From: Agelas oroides
Lineage: Eukaryota; Porifera; Demospongiae; Agelasida; Agelasidae
DNA: 64,000 nt
Assembly (NCBI GenBank): GCA_949130485.1
Contig: OX422200.1
Span: 1,719,774 to 1,783,773 of the forward strand
Reading direction: 5' to 3'
Below, piece after piece: positions 1-64,000 of this stretch. The notes beneath the pieces were generated by a model. It was given only the letters and a program-made list of their open reading frames with translations. It did no database searches and was not told the origin of the DNA. Each line of letters starts with the position of its first letter. Position 1 is the first letter of the stretch. The position numbers were made by a program, and so were the translations under genes.

Positions 1-28
1 TCTTCTAGTTCCTTCCCTCTCTCCTCAC

Positions 29-19904
<19,876 letters not shown>

Positions 19905-20193
19905 CTTGCAATCCTCAGCCTAGAATGCTGCATGCAAAGAGGAGAGAGAAAAGCTCAAACAGTACAACTCGCACTGTGAGTCTGTGCGACGTTGAGTCAA
20001 CGTGGAGGGGACAAATTACACGGGTCTTCCCCTACAACTGGCCCGCTGGCAAAAGCGCTGACTCCACCCCAAACTTTACACAACATTAACACAGGACTTT
20101 CGCGCGCAAAGGGGGCAAAGCCTTAGCTCTTAGCCTTAGGTAGTTTGTTGTTTAATAGTCATCTAGCTGCTGCAGCCATCGGCGATTTATACG
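19905..20193. promoter_or_regulatory. Divergent promoter between SNRNP200 and the PH-BTK-ANK-WD40 gene
   Basis: Only 289 bp separate the two start codons, which point away from each other. The interval holds a perfect odd-length palindrome at 19989-20003 (ACGTTGAGTCAACGT), whose core TGAGTCA is an AP-1/TRE-type site, and CpG-containing runs (GCGCGC at 20101-20106). No TATA box was seen on either side. Shared control of the two genes is inference from the spacing. Confidence 0.6.
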
Positions 20194-41531
<21,338 letters not shown>

Positions 41532-43131
41532 CCCCCTCTTCCTCCTCGAGCTCCTCCTCCATGTTCCATTTTTTGGTTATCATTAGACATCAAATTTTAA
41601 TTTCTTGCACAATATTTCTGCACACTTTTACTCAATAGCAAAATATGCTTGCTATTTATGACTTTGTTTTGTGTTGTACATACTTTTTTGTGTCGCTGAC
41701 AGTACCTGTCTGTATAAATTAAAAATTACCAAAAAAATATTTTTTATAATGTTGCCATTTGCATGTATAAACATTTTTATTTGTGTTGCAAGTGCACAAA
41801 TGTCATCATTTTTTGCAGATCCACGATTGGATCAGATCATTTGGACATAATTATATTTGTTACTCATGTCCTGATGCAAGTGAGCAACTGAAACTCATAA
41901 TGACGACTGCTTTAGAGGAACCAGGGAAACACCAGATCTCCCTCAAATGTTTTGTGTGTGGGTGTAGAAAGTGCAGTCCGGGGGATGAGATCACTCCTCC
42001 CCCCTCCCTTAAAATCATCTTTGTCTGCTAAAGTAGGTGCTGTGCACTCATGAAGACAATGCTGCTAATGTACCCTCAGATGAGTTCTGCTTGGGACCCT
42101 GATTTGAATCACTCATTCTCTAGTCCAGTGACTTACCAAAAGTCTCAGAGATAAACCCTCCCCCATAGCAATTGAAACATTAGATGGTGCTTGATATGCT
42201 GTCAGCAACAAAATATTACCATCCGTATGATATATTGTATCTATACAGTCCTAAAATTAGTGTATGTCTTATGGATGGTAAAACGTTGTAGTATGTGGTG
42301 GTCTTACAAGATGCAAAGTACGTCGTGCTTACGGCAGGAAAACAAACGGGAATTCCCCGATTGCGCAATCGTTCCGGAAGTAGGCGAATCGCCTCGGTCG
42401 GCTTCAAGCTTCGTCGTGTTCTGGAGCCAGATCAGAGAGAAGGTGGGTCGACCAGCGATCGTCATTGATCTTGACTCGTAACTGTAACTGCACACATGCA
42501 CACAGCTGAGTGAAAGGCACAACCGCGGTTAAAACCTATTAAAAGGTCATTAACCCGGAGTTGTCTCATTCTGGTCTCTCTAGAGCTTAGCCCTCGCCCT
42601 TTAATCCCCCCCGTCGCTTGCAGTACATAAAAGGGGTAGTGCAAGCGACGGAGAGCTGGGCGTGGACCTGGGAAAGAGGCTACTTCCGTTGGCAAAGCAA
42701 TCACGGCTGATCAGTTCAGACACTCAACTCCTTGAGACTTGATCCTTCCTGTCAATTCTTTTTAACTGTGTTTCTCCAAGAATAAGGATACGTGGTGTTT
42801 ATCAAAAGTAGAGAGTTGTGTGTACCACATCAAATAATTAATTTTATTTGTGGTCTTCTGTAGCAACAATGAACCAGGAATAAGGAATGTTGTATTCCAC
42901 ATTTCTTTACGAATTGATCATGAATCGCTCATGAAACATGAGGTTGCCAGCGAGCCAATGCCACTGGCTAGACCATCTCTGGAGAAAGGATGGTTCATGA
43001 CCATGGCAGCCATTTTACTTGCAGTAGTGTGGGATCACTACTCATAGCTGCTGCTGCTGGCATTCATAGTACTTTCAGTATGATAATTATCAATGTTGTC
43101 TACTCAACAGGTCATTGTGGCACTCACTAAA
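41532..43131. other. Intergenic region between the WD40 gene and the macro-domain array
   Basis: About 1.6 kb with no supported gene. It is AT-rich after the WD40 stop. It contains a hairpin of the GGCCTGGGA-type repeat near 42553-42685, with complementary CCGTCGCTTGCA and TGCAAGCGACGG arms around 42608-42653. An AG at 43109-43110 lies upstream of the chosen ATG of gene A, so an untranslated first exon somewhere here is possible. Confidence 0.5.
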
Positions 43132-49338
<6,207 letters not shown>

Positions 49339-49606
49339 TCAAGTGTGACGGCTCATTGCTATAGCTTACTAGTTAGAACTATACTTTCATGTGTAACTGT
49401 TATGATTTTTGGCTTTACAGTATTAAGTATTTTGTAAAAGTTGTAATACAAATGTAAGCTGAGTTTTGCTCAAGTTCCTGTCTTGAATCTCTTCATGCTT
49501 CTGGGGTCTAGACAGGTCCAGCTCATCTGTACTCCCGGATTTTCTGCATGTGACGTAAGCCTACATGCAGGGCCGGCTCCCCCCGCCCGTAAGATAAAGC
49601 CTCGAG
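49339..49606 (+). promoter_or_regulatory. Compact spacer/promoter before gene B with CRE-like palindrome
   Basis: 268 bp separate the stop of gene A from the ATG of gene B. At 49544-49570 an inverted repeat (CTGCATGT ... ACATGCAG) encloses TGACGTAA (49551-49558), a CRE/ATF-type site. A GC-rich stretch follows up to the ATG. Promoter function is inferred. Confidence 0.4.
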
Positions 49607-57855
<8,249 letters not shown>

Positions 57856-58093
57856 TCCGTTGTGATAGCTAGCTCATTGTTTAGAGCTTGCTAGTTAGAA
57901 CTATGGTATATGCAGTGATAATAATAATTTTGTTTTGTAACAGTGCATATAACAGATATAAGCTGAGTCCTTGCTCATTTTGCTTTCTTGATGTGTCGGC
58001 CATGCCACCAAGGTTTGAATATCCCCACCCTCTCACGCCCCCTCCCCACCCGCAGAACTGCCCGGGTGACCGGTGCAACTTACAAGCCTCGCG
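57856..58093 (+). promoter_or_regulatory. Compact spacer before gene C
   Basis: 238 bp between the stop of gene B and the ATG of gene C, C-rich and GC-rich near the ATG. No TATA box was seen. The equivalent spacer before gene B shares only the last bases (GCCTCG.GATGGCGGAGG), so the promoters have diverged more than the coding exons. Confidence 0.35.
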
Positions 58094-60179
58094 ATGGCGG
58101 AGGCTCCTAGCTTGTACGCCGAGAGTCTCGAGAAGCTCGATCAAGAGCTAACGTGCCCGATTTGCCTCAAGCACTTTGAGGAGCCGAAGGTGCTGCCATG
58201 CTGCCACTACTACTGCCGGGAGTGCATCGTCCAGATGCAGGCCAGAACCAGAGGAAAAGACTACTTCCAGTGCCCCGAATGTCGCAAGGAGACCAGGCTA
58301 CCTGGTAACGATCCAGACAGGTTAGCAACCTTTAGCAGAGAACCAGGCTGAGTTTCGTAATCGTTGTTTGACCCGTACTGTTGAAGTGAAACATGCATGC
58401 TATTATTTAAACCCTGAAGGGAGGTGTACATGCCTGCAGGATGAGAACTCAGAGACAGAGCCACTAGTTTATGCAACTTATACATGTATTTTAGATCATG
58501 TCCTACTACTGTGCAACTCACTCAAGTCTTTATTGGTTTGATAGAGGCACTGATTGATACTCGGACACTTAACAAATGTTACACTCCTGTTGCACACAAA
58601 GCAGCAGACGTAAGAACTGTAGGATTGGTGGGCTAAAGTTTGATAATTGACATACTTGAAACCCATTTATGTGCAGTCCATTCAGCAACTGAGATAATAC
58701 ATCCATTCAAGCACCTGTCTTTGGAACAACAATATTTTTTGGAGGAGGCAGATTTACACGTAGTTTCACATTTTATTTTTGGACATACAATAGTATCCAG
58801 TACTGAAAACTGCCTAGTGCCAGCACTAGTGTGTTTTGCTGCTTTGATGATATGATGTAGTTGCTACTGTACTTAGACTTTTGAAGTCTGGGGTCCAAGA
58901 ATAGATAAGTTTGAGACTCATAAATTTGTGCCTCTATATGCCCTTCAATACTGCCCCATTTCAAGTTGGTACAGGGAACCTCTTTTCATTCATGGTGGTC
59001 CATGCTACTCTTTAATCCATTGACTGTTTTGGACATTTTTGTTTCCAAAACTTAACATGTGGGTGGTTACAGTGGCTATAGTACTACCTCAGTGCAATAT
59101 TCAGCACATTTCTAGCAATATTCATGTACTACATACTACTCTAAGATGGTTATCATTATGGGATGAGTGTGCTAGCAGGTGTGTGTGTGCAGGTACAGCT
59201 GAGAGGTAGAGCTACTTAAAGCTATATGGGACATGGCAGTGTGTGGGGTGGAGTGGATATTGGTGTGGGTATGTGTATAGAATTTAGTGCTGTCAATAAC
59301 TAGGGGAATGCAGTGCATTGTGGGGCGAGCGTGAGGGAGTGTATGGTGCATTAGCGTTCCACATATACGCTACCTTTTCCCACTTCTGTGACAATAGTCT
59401 CATTTCCAGGCCTTCCCCACCTCCAACTGTAGCCTGTAAAACTACAGGTGGATAACACCTGGGGAAGAGGCTACGTATATTGGGTTCATTGTACACACTC
59501 CGTGTCATTACTGTGGAATGATAGCTACTGCTGCAGACAACAAGGTCTCAAAGCATTTGGAAGCGGTTTGAAGAGTTGCAAGTTAAGTGTGAGGGTTGAA
59601 CATCTTGGTACAAACAAATACATTCCATTGCTTTCCTGTGTCTCAAACTTGTTCACATTTTGGCACTGTCTCCTCAAGTCACGGTCTATAGTGCATGGAT
59701 ATTTGCTGAGCACATACAGCTGTGGAATCAGAATTCTCTCAGCTTTGGGGCATGGAGTCAGGCCGTGGTGTAGACTATAATATTGTCAGCCCTTTTCACA
59801 GCACAATTACTGGAGTTGTGGTAAGCGGTTTAAGAAGCTCTTCTGTAGCTGTTGCTCACAAAGGTTATTTGGTCCAGTCACGCAGACCTCTCTGGTTCGG
59901 GTCCTCACAAGCTAATCGCTCTGTCTTTAATACACTGAGCACTCCCCGTTGGCGGCAGTGTCACGCAGCATGTTAATAATCAGTCTCCGTCTTGCTAGTC
60001 GAGCCTCCCTTTCCTCACCGTTTTCAAGTCCCTGTTACGTTGGTTCTCACTGTTCAGTCTTTCTGCCCTGCTAGTCTTCTCTCTTGAACAACAGTGGTCA
60101 GCATGCATCAACATGCAATGTGGAAATATTGCATCGCGCACAAATGGGGCAGGATGTGTATATACGGAATACGCACGTA

Positions 60180-60231
<52 letters not shown>

Positions 60232-63200
60232 GTAAATATATAGACAAATTTTCGTTTTATCCACAAGTGTGGGGCTCGCTCACGCTCGCCCCAATTATTA
60301 ACAGCACTAACCTCAACATGAATCAAAGAGTGAATGTTTTTTCATACTTGCCTAAGAATTGGTACTTGTGCTCTTTCTTTTTTGTATGGTACCATTTCTT
60401 GTTTTCTTTTGTCCCAGTTTGCTGACTGCGTTTTTTGTCAATCGCATGAAGGAGCTATTCTCCATGATGCAGAAGGCACAAGGAAAAGTTGAGTTGACGT
60501 GTGAAAGTTGTCGAAGGGGAACAACCCCGGTTGAAGCATTTTGTCGCCACTGTGCCCTCTTTATTTGCCAGTCTTGTGAGGAAGCCCACTGCACTATGAG
60601 ACCATTCTCTGACCATGTGGTGGTTCCACTTGATGATCTCCGCCAGAACACTGCTGCACATTTTCCCGTCAAAGAGGAAGCTCAGATGAAGTGTAAGGAA
60701 CACAGTGGAAAGAAGATGAAGCTTTATTGCTATGACTGCAAACAGTTAATCTGTAAAGATTGTATCATTAAGGATCACAAAGAACACGAGTATGAGTTTA
60801 TTAACAAAGCTGCAGTCCAGTACCGAGAATCTTTGAAGGAGAGTGTTGTTCCACTGCGAAAGATTCAAGCTAGTCTCAGCCAGGCTGTGGTCGAGACAGA
60901 GAAGGCAGCAAGTGCAGTGTCACAGAGTGGTGTTGATATAGCTGCAGCTATTGATCAGAAGTTTGATGCACTGATTGCAAGTGTACAGAAACGTAGAGAG
61001 GAGCTACACCGTGAAGCTAGAAAAACAATAGAAGAAAAGCAGAAGAACCTCACTGTCCAGAGAAAGAACATTCAACAAGCTACAGTTGAGGTTCAGAGCA
61101 TGATTGAGTTTGTTGATCACAAGTCACAGCAAGCAAATGATCAAGAGTTGCTTGGTTTGCAGAAACAAATTCATGACAGAGTGAATGAAGTGGCCCAGAA
61201 GTATAGCAATCCTGCTAAGCAGTTCAAGCCTGCTGAAGTACGCCATTTAGAGCTAAAATGTACTTCACGATCAGCAATAGAAGGCATTACCCTTGGTTGC
61301 CAAGGTACCCCTCCATCTCTACCACCAACAAGTGATTCTCCACACATGTTCTCAAACTTTAGCCCAGAGGTTTTAGCTCTGCTTGCAAAAATTCCAGAGG
61401 GAGATCTTCCAGGAGTGCAGTATCACCCAAAAGAAGGAACAGTGGACATTGAAAGTCGGTCAAAAGAAGAGCTTGAAGATCGCATCTCAAGATTCCAGAC
61501 AGCCTACCAAGGGATACTCGGGGCTCGAAAGTTGATGGTTGAGCCGGTTGAAGTGCCTCCAGCCTTAGATGATGAAATAGCAGAACAGATCACAGCCTCT
61601 TTCAACAAGCAATACAATCAGTGTGTCTTCATCTACTACGCAGATCCACGAGTCATGAAAGTTGTTTCAACATCTTCACGGCAATTTGACCAGGCGAAGA
61701 AGCTGCTAGTTGAGGCATTGGCTTCCCGCCCAGATCCAAGTATTGGTACCAAGGTGGAGTTTTCACGCAAAGAAGAGGTGATTGTACTACCAGGTGGTCG
61801 AAAGCTCACTCTGAAGAAGGCTAACATTGTGGAGGAGGAGGTCAATGTCATCGTGAATGCAACCAATAGCCGTCTTTTGCATGGGGGTGGTGTGGCAAGA
61901 GCCATCAATGATGCCAGTCATGGCAGTGTGCAGAAGTATTCTAATGCATATGTTATGCAGAAAGGAGAAGTACCAGTTGGGCAGGTAGCTGTTACCCATG
62001 CTGGGGGAGCCTTAAAGTGTAAGCACGTCGTTCATGCTGTGGGTCCTCAAAAATCTCACTCTTATGGGGAGTGTGAGCATCTACTGACCCAAGTTATCAA
62101 CTCAACACTCTCCAGAGTAGAAAAGGCCAACAGCACCTCTATTGCCATTCCAGCAATTAGCTCTGGAATCTTTGGGGTTAACAGTGAGCTTGTAGCACGC
62201 TGTGTTGTTGATGCTATCCTAAATTTCCATTTCACCAAAGCCCCACCTGTTCTGTCTGACATCCGAATCGTTATAATCGACAAGCCAACCTACTCCTGCT
62301 TTGCTCGATACTTCGTCCAGAAGCGAGCACTCCCGAAGCAAGCACCAAGGAAACCATTTGAGCCTCATGAATCTCAGAGTGCAGGTATCGGCCAATGGGG
62401 ACATCCAAACACCTCAGCTGCTCCAGTGTCTGGACCACCACCTCTTGAGCAAAATCCTCCACATCCACCAACGTCTGTTTCTGCAGACATCCCACAAGAA
62501 TTGGTTGATCTCAAATCTGAAGGCAACCCAAAAACAGAACCTGATGTGTCTCCAAGAGGTATAGCACTAATTTACAAACTTTGTAACCACTGTTATTATT
62601 GTCTGTATCTCTCCAGTACTCACTCCAGATGATCTGTCAATGCTGAATATGCACCTGTGTGGTGTTTCTCGGAAATGGTACAGCTTGGGGTTCCACCTTG
62701 GCTTCACCACGGATCAGCTTGAAAATCTAGTCTCAACAGTTGATGCCAACTGTGACCCTGCTGTCTACCTGAGCAAGGTGCTCTTCACTTGGCTGCAGCG
62801 TGCCAATCCTCCCACACTGGAAGAACTTTGCAGGGCACTTTCCCATGAAAGAATTGGAGAGAAAGAGCTTGCACTGCAGTTACTCCATTGTACGTTATAA
62901 ATTAAATCACAGTCAGTTTCGATAGTTGGTCGCCAAATATCTCTATCAACACATTAGTAAGAGTAAATAAGATCTCAGTTCTTTTCTCCTGCACAATCAG
63001 TTTGCAGAGTTCAAACTACTGGCACTAAAGGAAGCGAGCTTATGGATGCCAATGCTATTAGCAACACTCCCACATCTGTACCAGTAAAAGCAGAGAGAAA
63101 ACTAGCAGCAAATTTTAACAAAAGTAAGGCACCCTTTACTGTATGTTAATGTGTTTAAAATTGTTTGCTTTTGCTGTATCATATAGAAACATCTGCTGTG

Positions 63201-64000
63201 CTTACTCTGGATGATCTTTCAGCACTGAATAAATACCTTCATAGCGTTTCACCAAAGTGGTACCCCTTGGGACTCCAGCTTGGCTTCACCACAGAAACAC
63301 TTGCAAATTTAGTTCCAGTCAATTGTGATCCTGCTGTTTGCCTGAGCAAAGTGCTCGCCGCTTGGCTGCAGCGTGCCCATCCACCAACACTAGAAGCACT
63401 TTGCAGGGCTCTTTCCCATGTAACCATTGGAGAGCAACGGCTTGCAGAATGGTTACTCCATCGTAAGTTCAATTGCTGTCATAGATATTTACCTCAATGC
63501 CTGGCAAATCTACTAAAGCCACAATCATATTATGACTTTAAGCTTAAAATAATAATGAGAATTTAGATGTTTTGAGGTAGGAAAGCGAAAAGTCTGGTAG
63601 TCACCGGAATCGAACCCAGGACACCTGGCTTGTGCAGCCAGTGCTGTGCCACTGAGCTACGACAACCGGACAACCACCAGCCCTCACAATCCTCTATCTG
63701 TACTCCACAGGTGGGACTGAAATCCCTCAGTAGCACACCCGGCAGCCACCCAGTATGTACTGTCAGAACCCCATTAGGGGTTGACCGGAAAATTCTCTCT
63801 ATCAGGAGAGAACCCATGCTGAGTGGTTTTCTCAGTCTAAATGCTTAGAACACAGCACAACTTTTAAATTCTACAATCGTAATCATGTGGCCAACAAACC
63901 TTATCGACATAGCAACAGTGAATAATCTAGCTTTCCTAATTTCTGCAGAGTATGATCTAGCTAAGAGAGAAGAGAGCACGACTGCAAATACTATCTCCTA
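58094..64000 (+). CDS. Gene C: TRIM (RING - B-box x2 - coiled coil) - KH-like - macro - Death x2, cut by right edge
   Basis: Exons: 58094-58320, 60418-62558, 62617-62889, 63001-63123, 63187-63462, 63949 to the edge; all phases agree with gene B. The N-terminal RING is intact ([36 protein letters not shown]). B-boxes lie at about 60500-60625 and 60690-60810, a coiled coil to about 61230, KH-like modules at 61340-61740, the macro domain at about 61770-62310, and Death-like domains in exons 3 and 5. The macro domain departs from the canonical form: VNATNSRLLHGGGVARAI, with Thr for Ala after VNA and Arg for Gly in the loop, and the following 250 bases differ strongly from genes A and B. The C-terminal RING-DTC expected by analogy lies outside the window. 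Likely a cytosolic or nuclear E3 ligase with ADP-ribose-reader potential; the binding-loop changes make ligand binding uncertain. Confidence 0.87.
59394..59473. repeat. TAGCCTC-family inverted repeat
   Basis: TAGTCTCATTTCCAGGCCTT and ACCTGGGGAAGAGGCTA flank a small inner hairpin (CTGTAG ... CTACAG). Confidence 0.7.
60182..60226. repeat. (TA)n microsatellite
   Basis: About 44 bp of alternating TA in the first intron of gene C. Confidence 0.95.
63580..63790 (-). repeat. tRNA-like repeat, minus-strand copy
   Basis: Minus strand: body with CCCATTAGGGG-type motif, GGTGTGCTACTGAGG and GTGAGGGCTGGTGGT, then TTGTCGTAGCTCAGTGG, a perfect 5-bp CTGGC/GCCAG stem with loop TGCACAA, and B box GGGTTCGATTCC. 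Loop position 33 is G. It lies in an intron of gene C. Confidence 0.75.

Larger units (their letters stand above)
58321..60417 (+). other. First intron of gene C
   Basis: 2.1 kb without a supported gene. It holds an inverted repeat of the TAGCCTC family (59394-59473) and a (TA)n tract at about 60182-60226. Bases just before the 3' splice site resemble the equivalent end of the gene B intron (TATGGTACCATTTCT). Confidence 0.6.

Noticed and set aside
42191-42481. 96-residue ORF upstream of gene A
   Set aside because: No domain, no splice context and no counterpart upstream of B or C.

Overview
The window is animal nuclear DNA. Its genes are split by many short GT-AG introns and it contains a metazoan spliceosomal helicase, TRIM/RING, Deltex and Death-domain genes, a secreted cysteine-rich gene of a type I associate from memory with sponges and cnidarians, dense microsatellites and many small inverted-repeat transposons. 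Tight gene spacing plus TRIM/macro/Death/Deltex fusions suggest an early-branching metazoan, most likely a sponge. That placement is inference; no species is claimed.

Layout. (1) 29-19904, minus strand: the 5' two thirds of SNRNP200/BRR2 in 26 exons (about 1343 codons), running off the left edge. Its introns hold an intronless plus-strand secreted-protein gene (6927-8003), a 1.2 kb polypurine minisatellite, a 77-bp tandem repeat carrying copies of a 5' splice site, a CATG-rich minisatellite and several MITE-like palindromes. (2) A 289-bp divergent promoter (19905-20193). (3) 20194-41531, plus strand: a gene of about 21 exons encoding a PH domain, BTK-type zinc finger, Ser/Pro/charged linker, ankyrin repeats and a WD40-like propeller. 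(4) 43132-64000, plus strand: a head-to-tail array of three paralogues. All share a core of two KH-like modules, a macro domain and two Death-like domains; genes A and B then continue into a RING and a DTX3/DTX3L-class Deltex C-terminal (DTC) domain, and gene C is cut by the window edge before that point. Gene A begins with an RRM-like module as in PARP14/DTX3L; genes B and C begin with a TRIM-type RING, two B-boxes and a coiled coil.

How the array may work (inference): the macro domain would read ADP-ribose, the DTC plus RING would ubiquitylate near or on ADP-ribose, the TRIM front end would add a second E3 and oligomerisation, and the paired Death folds would give a signalling platform. In vertebrates these parts are spread over PARP9, DTX3L, PARP14, TRIM proteins and Death adaptors. 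Gene B carries a 7-bp net insertion that frameshifts its N-terminal RING, and the three macro domains differ inside the ligand-binding motif, so the array looks like a diversifying family.

The rest is introns, microsatellites and at least five families of short inverted-repeat elements plus a tRNA-like repeat family. No CRISPR array, rRNA, convincing functional tRNA or transposase/reverse transcriptase ORF was seen.
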